Source: Nocardioides bizhenqiangii
GTDB taxonomy: Bacteria > Actinomycetota > Actinomycetes > Propionibacteriales > Nocardioidaceae
Direction of reading: 5' to 3'
Length of the DNA: 64,000 nucleotides
Assembly: GCF_034661235.1 (NCBI RefSeq)
Contig: NZ_CP141059.1
Location: 3,595,501 to 3,659,500 of the forward strand
Shown: in pieces, positions 16,630-25,818 of the stretch
Layout: each line of letters starts with the position of its first letter
How positions within the stretch are numbered: the stretch's first letter is position 1
Notes under the pieces: model-generated
What the model was told of the DNA's origin: nothing
What the model saw: the letters and a program-made list of their open reading frames with translations, nothing else
The model's database searches: none
Position numbers and translations under genes: made by a program

Positions 16630-17452
16630 ACCCACCGTCTGACGCCCGCAGAGCCAACGCCGACGCGATGACCGGCCACGCCCGGGCACCCAGCGCCCGG
16701 TCCGCGCCATCGGCCCCGCCGCGCTGCATCCGCTGACCGCCCACGACCGGTGCCTCACCCGGCAGCAGCGTCCGGTGGCCGGCGCCCGGATCCACGACGA
16801 CTTCGGTCGCGAGTAGGTGCCGCTGTCGGCGATCGGCGATCGCGGCAGCGAAGTCGACGGCCGGCCACACCTGGTCGTCGCCGCCAGCCACCAGCACCAC
16901 CCGACCGCCGATCCGCTCGACCGGGATCGCCGCGGCGTCGACCACCTCGGGGCCCGCCGCGGCCAGGCTCTCGTCGTACCAGCCTCGGTAAGCGGGCGGA
17001 TCGGAGTCCGGCGTCCAGTCCTCCACGAGTGGCACGAACGGCAGCGCCGAGCCCTGCCAGGTCCAGTGCGACGTCCACCGGTCGGCGCCGTACCCGGGCC
17101 AGACGTACGCCGACGGCGCGAACGCCACGGTAGCCGTCACGCGCCCGTCGAGCGCAGCGACGAGGAGCGCAGCCTCGGCGCCGAACGAGGTCCCGACCAG
17201 CGCCAGCCGCTCGCACTCGGGCTCGAGCTGGTCGAGCGCATCGACGAACAGCTCCAGCGGGACCTCGTACGGACCGGGCTGCTGTCCGGGGCCGCCGAAC
17301 CAGCGGATCGCCAGCACGGTCGCACCGTGGCGCGCGAGCAGCTCGGCACGCCCGGCGGCGACCCGTCCGCTCGAGCCGGCCAGCAGCAGCACGCCCGTCC
17401 CGGTCGGGGCCTGCGGCTCGGCGAGCAGCCACTCCGGGTCGGTGAACCGCAC
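16628..17452 (-). CDS. Alpha/beta hydrolase, acyl-CoA thioester hydrolase/BAAT-like
   Basis: A 274-residue alpha/beta hydrolase. The nucleophile elbow is GTSFGAEAA (Ser), an acid-containing loop is near VLVAGGDDQVWP, and the late His is in DPGAGHRTLLP. The segment layout matches the BAAT C-terminal/dienelactone hydrolase group, which cleaves acyl-CoA or other acyl esters. It starts four bases after the tsaD stop and is likely last in the tsaB-rimI-tsaD run. No link to t6A synthesis is expected. The substrate is not predictable. Confidence 0.82.
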   Translation of the reverse strand: MRFTDPEWLLAEPQAPTGTGVLLLAGSSGRVAAGRAELLARHGATVLAIRWFGGPGQQPGPYEVPLELFVDALDQLEPECERLALVGTSFGAEAALLVAALDGRVTATVAFAPSAYVWPGYGADRWTSHWTWQGSALPFVPLVEDWTPDSDPPAYRGWYDESLAAAGPEVVDAAAIPVERIGGRVVLVAGGDDQVWPAVDFAAAIADRRQRHLLATEVVVDPGAGHRTLLPGEAPVVGGQRMQRGGADGADRALGARAWPVIASALALRASDGG

Positions 17453-17456
17453 CGGC

Positions 17457-18506
17457 TCAGCCCGCGAGCACCGAGGTAACCGGCAGGCTCGAGTCCGCCG
17501 GCAGGTCGTACGACGACGGCGGGCGCCCCCGCGCGACGATCGACGAGCCGAGCGCGGCGACCATGGCGCCGTTGTCCGTGCAGAGCCCGGGGCGGGGCAC
17601 CCGCACCCGGATGCCGAGGGCGGTTGCCCGTTCGTCGGCCATCGCGCGCAGCCGGGAGTTGGCGGCGACGCCGCCGCCGATGAGCAGGTCCTCGATGCCC
17701 TCCGAGGAGGCCGCGTCCAGCGCCTTGCGCACCAGCACGTCGCAGACGGCCTCCTGGAAGGACGCGGCCACGTCTGCGACCGGTACCGGCTCTCCGGACC
17801 GCTCGCGAGCCTCGACCCAACGGGCCACCGAGGTCTTGAGCCCCGAGAACGAGAAGTCGAAGCGGTGCCGCTCGAGGTCGCGGCGGCTGGTCAGCCCGCG
17901 CGGGAAGTCGATGGCGACCGAGGACCCGGAGGCTGCCTCGCGGTCGATGTGCGGACCGCCGGGGAACGGCAGCCCGAGCAGCCGGGCGACCTTGTCGAAC
18001 GCCTCCCCCGCGGCGTCGTCGATGGTCGCGCCCATCGGGTCGATCACGCCGGTCACGTCGGTGACGCGGAGGAGGCTCGAGTGACCGCCGGAGACCAGCA
18101 GCGCGAGGCACGGCTCGGGCAGCGGCCCGTGCTCGAGCTGGTCGACGGCGACGTGGGCGGCCAGATGGTTGACGCCGTACAGCGGCTTGCCGAGGGAGAG
18201 CGCGAGCGACTTGGCGGCCGCCACGCCGACCAGCAGCGCACCGGCCAGGCCGGGGCCGCTCGTCACCGCGATCGCGTCGACGTCGTAGAGCGCGATCCCC
18301 GCCGTCTCGCAGGCCCGCTCGATGGTCGGGACCATCGCCTCCAGGTGCGCACGGCTGGCGACCTCGGGCACCACGCCGCCGAACCGCGCGTGCTCGTCGA
18401 CGCTGCTCGCCACGGCATCGGCGAGCAGGGTGTGCCCGCGGACGATGCCGACGCCGGTCTCGTCGCAGGAGGTCTCGATCCCGAGCACGAGGGGTTCGTC
18501 GGTCAC
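17457..18506 (-). CDS. tsaD: tRNA threonylcarbamoyladenosine synthase subunit TsaD
   Basis: Catalytic ASKHA-fold subunit that transfers the threonylcarbamoyl group from its AMP form to A37 of ANN-decoding tRNAs, working with TsaB and TsaE. The 349 residues open with [13 protein letters not shown]; the metal-binding HxxxH is NHLAAHVA (His114 and His118), and the Gly-rich region SGGHSSLL follows. The GTG start overlaps the rimI stop (GTGA). The usual cluster tsaE-tsaB-rimI-tsaD is present here but is split by a glycosidase between tsaE and tsaB. Confidence 0.97.
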   Translation of the reverse strand: MTDEPLVLGIETSCDETGVGIVRGHTLLADAVASSVDEHARFGGVVPEVASRAHLEAMVPTIERACETAGIALYDVDAIAVTSGPGLAGALLVGVAAAKSLALSLGKPLYGVNHLAAHVAVDQLEHGPLPEPCLALLVSGGHSSLLRVTDVTGVIDPMGATIDDAAGEAFDKVARLLGLPFPGGPHIDREAASGSSVAIDFPRGLTSRRDLERHRFDFSFSGLKTSVARWVEARERSGEPVPVADVAASFQEAVCDVLVRKALDAASSEGIEDLLIGGGVAANSRLRAMADERATALGIRVRVPRPGLCTDNGAMVAALGSSIVARGRPPSSYDLPADSSLPVTSVLAG

Positions 18507-18961
18507 GGCGTCATTCTCACAAACCGCTCGAGCACCACCGCGTCGGTGCCGTCGCGGTAGTAGCCCGCCCGCCGCGCGATCTCCGCGAAACCCTCTCGTC
18601 GGTAGAGCGCCAGTGCCCCGACGTTGTCGTCGCGGACCTCCAGGAGCAGCCGCTCGGCGCCGCCCGCGGCGGCATGCCCGTCGACACCTGCGAGCAGAGC
18701 CACCGCGACACCGGTACGACGTTCACGCGGCGCCGTGGCGATCCGCTGGAGCTCCGCGACGTCCTGCACGACGCTGACCGCCGCGTAGCCGGCGAACCGA
18801 CCGTCCTGCTCGGCAACGAAGTAGGACGTGGTCGGCACCCGGCCGGCGACGCCCTCCCCGATCAAGGTCGGCGACCACGGGTCGAGCGGGAAGGCGAGCA
18901 GCTCGAGGTCCGCGATCGCGTCGACGTCTTCCGGTTCGGCAGGGCGGACGGACAGCGTCAC
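18503..18961 (-). CDS. rimI: Ribosomal protein S18-alanine N-acetyltransferase RimI-like
   Basis: A 152-residue GNAT enzyme. The family acetylates N-terminal alanine, classically of ribosomal protein S18. The acetyl-CoA loop is degenerate ([12 protein letters not shown]), while [19 protein letters not shown] and [13 protein letters not shown] match RimI closely. The GTG at 18961 overlaps the tsaB stop by four bases and its own stop overlaps tsaD likewise. The position between tsaB and tsaD is standard in actinobacteria and supports the name more than the loop does. Confidence 0.92.
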   Translation of the reverse strand: MTLSVRPAEPEDVDAIADLELLAFPLDPWSPTLIGEGVAGRVPTTSYFVAEQDGRFAGYAAVSVVQDVAELQRIATAPRERRTGVAVALLAGVDGHAAAGGAERLLLEVRDDNVGALALYRREGFAEIARRAGYYRDGTDAVVLERFVRMTP

Positions 18962-19605
18962 GAGACCGGCTTGGGTGCGCGTGGGATCTCCGCGTCCGGG
19001 CGTCGGAGGTAGAGCGGCTCGGGGTCGCGCAGCTCGACCCGCTCCTCGACGACGCACCGCGCCAACCATCCAGCGGACGGACGCAGCGGCGGCCGGCCGT
19101 CGGGGAACGTGTCGGGATAGAGCGCCGCCCCTTCGCCCACGACCGGCAGGCCGCCCACAGACGCCGCGATCTCAGCCGGGCGCTGCACGTCGGGCCCGGC
19201 GACGCGGTGACCGGCCTCGTCGTACGTCGCGAGGTAGACCTCGCGCCGGCGCGCGTCGGTGGCGACCACGAACGAGCCCGAGACCGCTCCGGTGTCGACG
19301 GCCTCGACCGCGAGGACGTCGAGCGAGCACACGCCGTAGACCGGGATCTGCAGGGCGTAGGCCATGGTCCGGGCCGAGACCAGACCGACCCGCAGACCGG
19401 TGAAGGGTCCGGGACCGACCCCCACCCCGATCGCGGTCAGGTCGCGGGCGGTGATGCCGACCTCTCCGAGGGCCCGGTCGACGAGCGGCGTCAGCTGCTC
19501 GCCGTGCCGCATCGTCTCGGCCGACACCAGCTGCGCGACCACGTCCGCGCCGTCGTGCACGGCGACGGTGACGGTCGGTGACGACGTGTCGAACGCAAGC
19601 AGCAC
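18958..19605 (-). CDS. tsaB: t6A synthesis partner protein TsaB
   Basis: A 215-residue inactive ASKHA homologue that dimerises with TsaD and is needed for t6A formation. It opens with LLAFDTSSPTVTVAVHDG and has the segment GVGVGPGPFTGLRVGL, both typical. ATG start. It is the first gene of the tsaB-rimI-tsaD coupled set. The gene upstream is a GH16 glycosidase 37 bp away, not tsaE as in most relatives, so tsaB may need its own promoter or readthrough. Confidence 0.96.
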   Translation of the reverse strand: MLLAFDTSSPTVTVAVHDGADVVAQLVSAETMRHGEQLTPLVDRALGEVGITARDLTAIGVGVGPGPFTGLRVGLVSARTMAYALQIPVYGVCSLDVLAVEAVDTGAVSGSFVVATDARRREVYLATYDEAGHRVAGPDVQRPAEIAASVGGLPVVGEGAALYPDTFPDGRPPLRPSAGWLARCVVEERVELRDPEPLYLRRPDAEIPRAPKPVS

Positions 19606-19642
19606 CCGTCGAGGCTAGCGGTCGGGCATCACCGCTCCGCGA

Positions 19643-20923
19643 TCACTTCCAGGCCCGGACCCAGTCGACCGTCATCGTGAGCCGGTCCGGAGTGCCGGCG
19701 GTCGGCGCGTTCCAGAGCTGGCCCCAACCCTGGGAGAGCACGATGTCGAACGGCTTGTCGAACGGCTGGGACCCGAGCAGCGGGAGCGCCGGATTCGCGG
19801 TGTGCTCGTAGACCAGCCGGCCGTCGTACAGGAACCGCATGATCGTCGGTGTCCACTCGACCACGTAGGTGTGGAACGCATTCGCATCCGGCATCAAGCC
19901 GTCGACGCCGGTGTGGGAGTTGCGAACTGCGCCGAGGTAGTGGACCGACGGGAAGACCTTGTCGGGCACGCCGCTGAACCACTCCGCGACATCGATCTCG
20001 CCTGAGTTCGGCCAGGAGCCGTACGTGTGCCGACTCGGGTAGAGCCACAGCGCCGAGTGGGACCCGGGAACCCGGACATCCGCCATCTTCGCCCGGAAGG
20101 CGAACCGCCCGTACGCTTGGGAGAACCGGTCCCGGGTCCCGACCGAGGCGGAAACCCGGTCGGTGGTGAAGTCGCCGTACGGGCTCTTGCAGGTGAATTG
20201 CTCGGCCGTGCGCTGAGCGCTCAGGCGAAGAGTGCCGCCGCTGACCTCGATGGTCCACGGCTCCTTCCGGATGCACGCCGGACCGTTGTTCACGCCGCTG
20301 AACGACGTCTCCTGCGCCAGCCAGCGGGTGCCGTCGAGCTCGGTGCCCTCGAACTCGTCGACGAACGTGCAGTCCCACCAGGTGCCGTCGGCCTTCTGCA
20401 GCCGAGGACCGCAGGCATCGTCCGGCGGGGCCGGCTCCGTCGTCGGGTCCGTCGTCGGGTCCGTCGTCGGGTCCGTCGTCGGGTCCGTCGTCGGGTCCGT
20501 CGTCGGGTCCGTCGTCGGGTCCGTCGTCGGGTCGGTCGTCGGGTCGGTCGTCGGGTCGGTCGGCGGGTCCGTGATCGGGTCCGGCACGGTAGCGATCGTG
20601 CGCTGCCTGCTCCGCACGCCACCCGAGACTGCCCGGACCACCCACGGCTTCGCTGCCGGACGGAGGACGACCAACCGGTACCGACCCAGGCGGCCGGCTC
20701 GGACGACGTTCACCCGTTTCCAGCCGTCGTCTGCACGGCGGACGATGCGGACCCTCGCGTTCGGGTGGGTCCGGCCGGTCAGAACCACGGAGAACTCCCG
20801 GGCCTGCGGGCGATACAGCGTGATCCCGGCTGCGTCGGACGGCATCGTGCCGGCCACGACCGCAACCGCGGACAGAACCGTGGCCAGACAGGCGAGCAGT
20901 GCGAAGCGAATGCTCCAGTACAT
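19643..20923 (-). CDS. Secreted glycoside hydrolase family 16 enzyme
   Basis: A 426-residue exported endo-acting glycosidase, probably a beta-glucanase or related polysaccharidase. A signal peptide covers about 1-32, then a small strand-rich domain (about 35-110), a DPTT repeat linker (115-165) and the GH16 domain (about 180-426). The catalytic motif GEIDVAEW is intact: nucleophile Glu309, Asp311 and acid/base Glu314. The start is fixed by an in-frame stop upstream; a GGGGGG ribosome-binding site precedes it. A second, stronger site (AAGGAG, 20978-20983) leads an out-of-frame ATG at 20969. The gene interrupts the tsaE-tsaB order, which suggests insertion. Confidence 0.93.
   Translation of the reverse strand: MYWSIRFALLACLATVLSAVAVVAGTMPSDAAGITLYRPQAREFSVVLTGRTHPNARVRIVRRADDGWKRVNVVRAGRLGRYRLVVLRPAAKPWVVRAVSGGVRSRQRTIATVPDPITDPPTDPTTDPTTDPTTDPTTDPTTDPTTDPTTDPTTDPTTDPTTEPAPPDDACGPRLQKADGTWWDCTFVDEFEGTELDGTRWLAQETSFSGVNNGPACIRKEPWTIEVSGGTLRLSAQRTAEQFTCKSPYGDFTTDRVSASVGTRDRFSQAYGRFAFRAKMADVRVPGSHSALWLYPSRHTYGSWPNSGEIDVAEWFSGVPDKVFPSVHYLGAVRNSHTGVDGLMPDANAFHTYVVEWTPTIMRFLYDGRLVYEHTANPALPLLGSQPFDKPFDIVLSQGWGQLWNAPTAGTPDRLTMTVDWVRAWK
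20439..20582. repeat. 12-bp minisatellite encoding the DPTT linker
   Basis: Twelve head-to-tail 12-bp units, mostly GTCGTCGGGTCC, inside the GH16 gene. Each unit encodes Asp-Pro-Thr-Thr on the minus strand. Changes in copy number stay in frame and would lengthen or shorten the linker. Confidence 0.95.
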
Positions 20924-21002
20924 GCGAAGTAACCCCCCAGGTTGACACCGACGGAGCGAACTGCCCCATCAGCACTTCTCCTTCACCATGCACCGCGGAA
21001 CT

Positions 21003-21022
21003 CGTTATCTCTACCGATAACG
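21003..21022 (-). promoter_or_regulatory. Inverted repeat upstream of the GH16 gene
   Basis: CGTTATC-N6-GATAACG, a perfect 7-bp inverted repeat 80 bp before the GH16 start. It is AT-richer than its surroundings and looks like a dimeric-repressor operator. The regulator is unknown. Confidence 0.5.
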
Positions 21023-21085
21023 CGGGGTCTGACCTTGTTAGTTCGCAGGCATGGTCAGAACGGACCATGCCGTCGGTCCGACCGC

Positions 21086-22048
21086 CTACTCGGAGCGGCT
21101 CGAGGGGAGCTCGACGCCCAACCAGCGAGGTCCGAGCGGGTCGATCTCGACCCTCCGCGGGTCGACGTCGGTCGTGGCGTCGTCGTCGCCCACGGTCCGC
21201 AGGATCCTGATCTCCAGCGGCGAGTCGGCCAGGTCCTCGGCCAGACCCTCGCCCCACTCGACCACGGTGACCGCGCGATCCAGGTCGGTGTCGAGGTCGA
21301 GGTCGTCGAGCTCCGCCGCACCACCGAGCCGGTAGGCGTCCACGTGGATCAGGTCCGGACCACCGACCAGAGAGGGGTGGACCCGCGAGATCACGAACGT
21401 CGGTGACGTGACGTCCCCCCGCACCTGCAGCGCCGCTCCGAGCCCCTGCGTGAACGTGGTCTTGCCGGCACCGAGGTCGCCGCTGAGCACCAGCACGTCG
21501 CCGGCCCGCAGCAGGCCGGCCACGCCGCCGGCGAGCGCGCGCATGTCGTCGGCGGTGGGTACGTCGTACCGACGCGGCAGCGCCCGGGTGAGCGCGACGT
21601 ACGGCGGGTGCCGGTCGGTCTCGGCGAAGCCCTGCTGACGCCAGAACCGGACCGTGTGCGGCAGCTCCTCGCGCGCGAAGACGACGGCGCGCTCGGCCAG
21701 GCCGTCGCCCAGCTCTGCCGCCGCTTGCAGCCCGGCGCGGACCAGCGCCTCGGCGACACCTCGGCCGCGGGCGGCCGGAGTGAGGCCGAACCGCCGCAGG
21801 TGCACCGCCTTGCCGTCGGGCTCGGCGTCGAGGAGGACGGCGCCCGCCGCCCCGCCGTCGACGCGTGCCACCAGACCGGCGCCTGCCGCGAGCCGCGCGG
21901 CAATGGACTCCTCGGTCTCGGAGAGCGCGTCGGTCGGCGGGTCCAGCGTCGGCCGGTCTGCGAACGACGCCCGCACGACCTCGAGCAGGACGCCCGCCGC
22001 CTCCGGCCCCACGAGCTCGATCGCCGGGCTGCTGGTCTGAGTGGTCAC
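21086..22048 (-). CDS. tsaE: GNAT acetyltransferase fused to TsaE ATPase
   Basis: A 320-residue fusion. Residues about 1-155 form a GNAT domain with the acetyl-CoA loop AARGRGVAEALV and a late WRQQGF segment. Residues about 162-320 are TsaE, the ATPase that cycles the TsaB-TsaD complex in t6A synthesis: P-loop SGDLGAGKTTFTQG (about 189-202), then TSPTFVISRVH, DAYRL and VEWGEGL. The GTG start overlaps the upstream hydrolase stop. GNAT enzymes often neighbour tsa genes (rimI is one), so this looks like a gene fusion. The GNAT substrate is unknown. Confidence 0.93.
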   Translation of the reverse strand: MTTQTSSPAIELVGPEAAGVLLEVVRASFADRPTLDPPTDALSETEESIAARLAAGAGLVARVDGGAAGAVLLDAEPDGKAVHLRRFGLTPAARGRGVAEALVRAGLQAAAELGDGLAERAVVFAREELPHTVRFWRQQGFAETDRHPPYVALTRALPRRYDVPTADDMRALAGGVAGLLRAGDVLVLSGDLGAGKTTFTQGLGAALQVRGDVTSPTFVISRVHPSLVGGPDLIHVDAYRLGGAAELDDLDLDTDLDRAVTVVEWGEGLAEDLADSPLEIRILRTVGDDDATTDVDPRRVEIDPLGPRWLGVELPSSRSE

Positions 22049-23154
22049 CGGCTCCGAGCCCCCGTGGTGGCCGCGGTGATCAGCTGGTCGAGCTCGGAGC
22101 TGACCAGGTCGTGCCGCTCGAACATCACCAGATGACCCGCGCCGTCACACTCGAGCAGCCGGGAGCCGGGTATCCGGGCATGGAGCTTGCGCGAGTGCCC
22201 GATCGAGGTGAGCTTGTCGCTGGTGCCGCAGATCACCGACGTCGCAACCGTCCCGAGCGCCTCGACGGCATGGAACTTGTCGAGGCCGGAGAACAGCGGG
22301 AAGAAGTCAGCGATGACCTCGAACGGCGTGGCGGACAGCATCTCGTCGGTGAACTCGACGTACCCCTGCGGCACGTCTCCCCCGAACGCGTAGCGGTCGG
22401 TCGCCACGGTCGCGATGCCGCGGCCCATCCGTCGCACGCCGTCCACCACCCGGTGCCCGCGGTGCAGGGTCCGGACGGCGCGCTGCGTGAACGGCGTGAA
22501 CGGTCCGCTCAGCCGCGCGGGCAGCATCGGCAGGATCATCCGGCTCACGTCGAGCCCTCCGGCGGTGGTGGAGATCAGGCCGACTCCCACGACGCGGTCG
22601 CCGATCAGCTCGGGATACTGCTCGACCAGCGCGATGATCGACATGCCGCCCATGGAGTGGCCGACGAGGACCACCGGTCCTTCCGGCGCGGCCGCGTCGA
22701 GGACGGTCCGGAGGTCGCGTCCGAGCTGCTCGACCGTCGAGTGCTCGCGGTCGGACCGGCCGGACCGGCCGTGGGACCGCTGGTCGTAGAAGACGGTGCG
22801 CACCAGGTTGCGGTAGGCAGCGCGCTGGAAGTGCCAGCAGTCGAGGTTGAGGCAGAACCCGTGCACGAAGACCACGGTGACCTCGGGCGGGCCGCCCCGG
22901 ACCCTGCGGAACAGTCGGCCGGCCCGGTCCATCGCGTGGCTGTCGTCGACCTCGTCGATCTCCACGTGGAGCGGCACGCCGTCGTCGGCGACGACGGTGA
23001 TCGGCTCCGACCGGAGGGAGCCGAACGCGACGTCCTCGCCCGCCCGCCGGCTGATCGACCGCTGCTGCCGTAGGATGCCGACCGCACTCCCGGCAGCGGC
23101 GACTCCGAGGGCGCCGGCGAGGGAGCCGACGACGCGACGACGGGTGCGGCTCAC
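22045..23154 (-). CDS. Alpha/beta hydrolase with N-terminal membrane anchor or signal
   Basis: A 369-residue hydrolase. The N terminus (RRRVVGSLAGALGVAAAGSAVG) has an Arg-rich start and a hydrophobic stretch with RR, compatible with a signal anchor. The core has the oxyanion HGFCLNLDCW, the nucleophile elbow GHSMGG, and a final His in CDGAGHLVMFE. GTG at 23154 overlaps the alr stop by four bases, and the stop overlaps the tsaE start, so it is coupled on both sides. A hydrolase between alr and tsaE is common in this group of organisms, but its substrate is not known. Confidence 0.88.
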   Translation of the reverse strand: MSRTRRRVVGSLAGALGVAAAGSAVGILRQQRSISRRAGEDVAFGSLRSEPITVVADDGVPLHVEIDEVDDSHAMDRAGRLFRRVRGGPPEVTVVFVHGFCLNLDCWHFQRAAYRNLVRTVFYDQRSHGRSGRSDREHSTVEQLGRDLRTVLDAAAPEGPVVLVGHSMGGMSIIALVEQYPELIGDRVVGVGLISTTAGGLDVSRMILPMLPARLSGPFTPFTQRAVRTLHRGHRVVDGVRRMGRGIATVATDRYAFGGDVPQGYVEFTDEMLSATPFEVIADFFPLFSGLDKFHAVEALGTVATSVICGTSDKLTSIGHSRKLHARIPGSRLLECDGAGHLVMFERHDLVSSELDQLITAATTGARSR

Positions 23155-24335
23155 GATCGACGCTCCTCGCTGTCGACGTACGTCCGGGTCATCCGGCCTC
23201 CGATCCTCGTCACGATCTCGTAGCTGATGGTGCCGCACGCCTCGGCCCAGTCCTGGGCGGTCGGCACGTCGGGCCCCGCTCCGAACAGCACGACCTCGTC
23301 GCCGGCCGCGGCCGGGTCGCCACCGAGGTCGACCATGAACTGGTCCATGCACACCGACCCCCGGATCGGGCGCCGCTTGCCGCCCACGGCGACCTCGGCG
23401 GTGTTGTCGGGGTTGCCGGGGCCGCCGGGTCGGAACGCGTGGCGCGGGACGCCGTCGCCGTACCCCAGCGGCACCAGGCCGACCGTCGTCGGCCGGTCGG
23501 CAACCCACCGGTGGCCGTAGGAGACGCCGTCCCCCGGAACGAGATCCTTGACCAGGCCCAGCCTGGTGCGCACGGTCATCGCCGGCACCAGGCCCAGGTC
23601 GGGCGTGCTGCCCGGCGCTGGGTCAAGCCCGTAGATCGAGATTCCGCACCGGACCGCGTCGAAGCGCGACGACGGCCGCAGCACGGCACCAGCGGAGTTG
23701 GCGAGGTGCAACAGCTCGGGCCTCAGGCCGCCGTCCTCCGCGAGCGCCACGGCGGCGCGGAACGCCTGCTCCTGCCGGTCGTTCGCGGGGTGGGCGGGCT
23801 CGTCGCTGCAGGCGAAGTGCGACCAGAGGCCGGTGACCTTCCAGCTGCCGTCGCGCTCCCCTTCGCGGGCGCGGGCGAAGAGGTCGGCCCAGGTCGCGCG
23901 CGGCGCTCCGCCGCGGTTGAGGCCGGTGTCGACCTTGAGCTGCACCCGGGCGCGCCGTCCGGCGGCCTCCGCTGCGGCGGCGATGGCGTCGAGCTCGGCG
24001 CCGGTGTACGCCGTCACGTCGATCCCCTCGGCAACGGGCCGCTCGAGGTTCGTGCCGGGCAGCATCAGCCAGCAGAGCAGCGGGCCGCCGTAGCCGGCCG
24101 CACGGAGCCGGAGCGCCTCGTCGACCGTCGCGACCGCGATCCACTCCGCCCCGCCTTCGCGGGCCGCGTGCGCGGCCTCGACCATGCCGTGGCCGTAGCC
24201 GTCGGCCTTGACCACCGCGATCAGCGGCACGCCGACCAGGCCGCGGAGCACGCGCACGTTGTTCCGGATCGCCGCCAGGTCGACGACGATCTCGGCGAGC
24301 GGACCGTCCACGAGATCGGCCGGCTGGTCGGACAT
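23151..24335 (-). CDS. alr: Alanine racemase
   Basis: PLP-dependent enzyme making D-alanine for peptidoglycan. The 394 residues hold the cofactor Lys in VVKADGYGHG (Lys43), the barrel segments VQLKVDTGLNRGG and HLANSAG, and the second catalytic base Tyr in GVSYGHRWVA. The C-terminal RGSVCMDQFMVDLG is typical. The ATG at 24335 follows the nnrD stop by 16 bases. It sits in the widely conserved glmS-acpS-nnrD-alr-tsaE actinobacterial order. Confidence 0.97.
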   Translation of the reverse strand: MSDQPADLVDGPLAEIVVDLAAIRNNVRVLRGLVGVPLIAVVKADGYGHGMVEAAHAAREGGAEWIAVATVDEALRLRAAGYGGPLLCWLMLPGTNLERPVAEGIDVTAYTGAELDAIAAAAEAAGRRARVQLKVDTGLNRGGAPRATWADLFARAREGERDGSWKVTGLWSHFACSDEPAHPANDRQEQAFRAAVALAEDGGLRPELLHLANSAGAVLRPSSRFDAVRCGISIYGLDPAPGSTPDLGLVPAMTVRTRLGLVKDLVPGDGVSYGHRWVADRPTTVGLVPLGYGDGVPRHAFRPGGPGNPDNTAEVAVGGKRRPIRGSVCMDQFMVDLGGDPAAAGDEVVLFGAGPDVPTAQDWAEACGTISYEIVTRIGGRMTRTYVDSEERRS

Positions 24336-24351
24336 GGGTCCGATCCTCCCA

Positions 24352-25818
24352 TCACCGGGTGAGGCTCGCGACGACCACCGGTAGTGCGCGCGCCACGTCA
24401 CCGGCCACGATCGGGCCGCCCTGGGAGGCGTACGTCGCCGCCGCGCCGTGCAGCCACGAGCCGACCGACGCGGCGTCGTACGGCGTCAGGCCGGTGGCGA
24501 GCAGGGCTCCGATCACGCCCCCCAGCACGTCGCCGGCACCGGCCGTGGCGAGCCACGGCGTGCCGGTCGTGGTGACGCGCACCGGCCGGCCGGGCTCGGC
24601 GACCAGCGAATGGCGGCCCTTGAGCAGCACCGTGGTGCGGTAGAGCTCGGCGGCCTCCCGGACGTGGTGGAGAGGGCGGGCCTCGACGTCAGCGCGGTCG
24701 ACGCCGAGCATCCCCGCGAGCTCGCCGGCGTGGGGCGTCAGCACGGCCGGCAACCCGGTTACCAGGTCGGCGAACGCGAGCGCGTCGGCGTCGACGACCA
24801 GGGGCAGGTCGTCGGTCAGCGCGGTGCGCAGCGAGTCCTTGGCGCCGTCGTCGGCGCCCGACCCGACAACCCAGGCCTGGACGCGACCGTCGCCGACCAC
24901 CTCCGGGTGGGCGGCGCGGACCAGCTCCTGCACGGCCGGATCGCCGACGTAGCGGACCATGCCGGCCAGCCCGCAGTCGGCGCCGGCCACGCTGAGCAGC
25001 GCGGCGCCGGGGTAGGTCGAGGAGCCGGCGCGGACGCCGACCACGCCGCGGGTGTACTTGTGGGCGTGGGGGTCCGGCGACGGCAGCAGCGCCGCCACGT
25101 CGTCCGGTTGCAGCGCCTCGAGGGCCGGAGCAGGCAGGTCGAGACCGATGTCGACCAGGTGGACCACGCCGCTGTGCAGGGCCGCCGGGTCGACCAGGTG
25201 CGCGACCTTGTGCGTGCCGAACGTGACCGTCACGTCGGCTGAGACGTGCGGCCCCGCCAGCTCCCCGCTGTCGACATCGACGCCGGACGGGGTGTCGACC
25301 GCCACCATCGGGATGCCGGCGACCTGCTCGAGGGCTGCGGCCGCATCGGCGCGAAGCGGCGGACGGCCGCCGATGCCCACGATCCCGTCGACGACCACGT
25401 CGAAGCTGCGGGGTCTCGATCCGGTCGCTCGCTGCGCGCGCTCCCGACTCGACCACCGAGCCGATCCGCTCGTCGAGTAGCCCGAGCCGCTAGGCGAGGG
25501 CGTATCGAGACGCCGCAAGGTGCCTCCGGCTCGCTTGAGGGCATCTGCCCCGCCCGGATGCACCTTCTCGGCAAGCAACCACGCCTCGACGTACGCCCCG
25601 CGCCGCGCGAGCACCGCGCCGGCGTAGAGGGCGTCGCCGCCGTTGTCGCCCGACCCGACCAGCAGCAGCACCCGCCCCCCGTAGCCGCCCCCGAGCAGGT
25701 CGAGCACGGCGTGGGCCAGGCCATGGGCCGCCCGCTGCATCAGCGCGCCCTCGGGCAGCTCCGCCAGCAGCGTCTCCTCGGCGGCGCGGACCTGTTCGAC
25801 CGTGTGGGCGCGGATCAT
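24352..25818 (-). CDS. nnrD: Bifunctional NAD(P)H-hydrate epimerase/ADP-dependent dehydratase
   Basis: Repairs damaged NAD(P)HX. The N-terminal epimerase (about 1-210) shows [13 protein letters not shown] and DGIVGIGG; the C-terminal dehydratase (about 220-488) shows the nucleotide-binding [17 protein letters not shown]. The total is 488 residues. Oddly, residues 103-136 are a 34-residue Ser/Arg-rich insert between LRRL and FDVVVDG, encoded by a 99-bp element with terminal inverted repeats. The insert keeps the frame and adds no stop. It lies at a surface loop near the epimerase active site, so that activity may be altered. ATGA overlap with acpS. Confidence 0.93.
   Translation of the reverse strand: MIRAHTVEQVRAAEETLLAELPEGALMQRAAHGLAHAVLDLLGGGYGGRVLLLVGSGDNGGDALYAGAVLARRGAYVEAWLLAEKVHPGGADALKRAGGTLRRLDTPSPSGSGYSTSGSARWSSRERAQRATGSRPRSFDVVVDGIVGIGGRPPLRADAAAALEQVAGIPMVAVDTPSGVDVDSGELAGPHVSADVTVTFGTHKVAHLVDPAALHSGVVHLVDIGLDLPAPALEALQPDDVAALLPSPDPHAHKYTRGVVGVRAGSSTYPGAALLSVAGADCGLAGMVRYVGDPAVQELVRAAHPEVVGDGRVQAWVVGSGADDGAKDSLRTALTDDLPLVVDADALAFADLVTGLPAVLTPHAGELAGMLGVDRADVEARPLHHVREAAELYRTTVLLKGRHSLVAEPGRPVRVTTTGTPWLATAGAGDVLGGVIGALLATGLTPYDAASVGSWLHGAAATYASQGGPIVAGDVARALPVVVASLTR
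25413..25511. repeat. 99-bp terminal-inverted-repeat element inside nnrD
   Basis: GTCTCGAT (25413-25420) and ATCGAGAC (25504-25511) bound exactly 99 bp, that is 33 codons. Inner arms ACTCGAC and GTCGAGT make a nested palindrome. The body is unlike nnrD and codes a Ser/Arg-rich stretch. Related ends appear at 29121-29173 and 41591-41626. It resembles a small non-autonomous palindromic repeat (REP or MITE-like). Confidence 0.8.

Noticed and set aside
19629..21257. 542-codon frame overlapping the GH16 gene, begun by a good ribosome-binding site at 20969
   Set aside because: It has no domain resemblance while the overlapping frame is a complete GH16 enzyme with signal peptide and catalytic motif.
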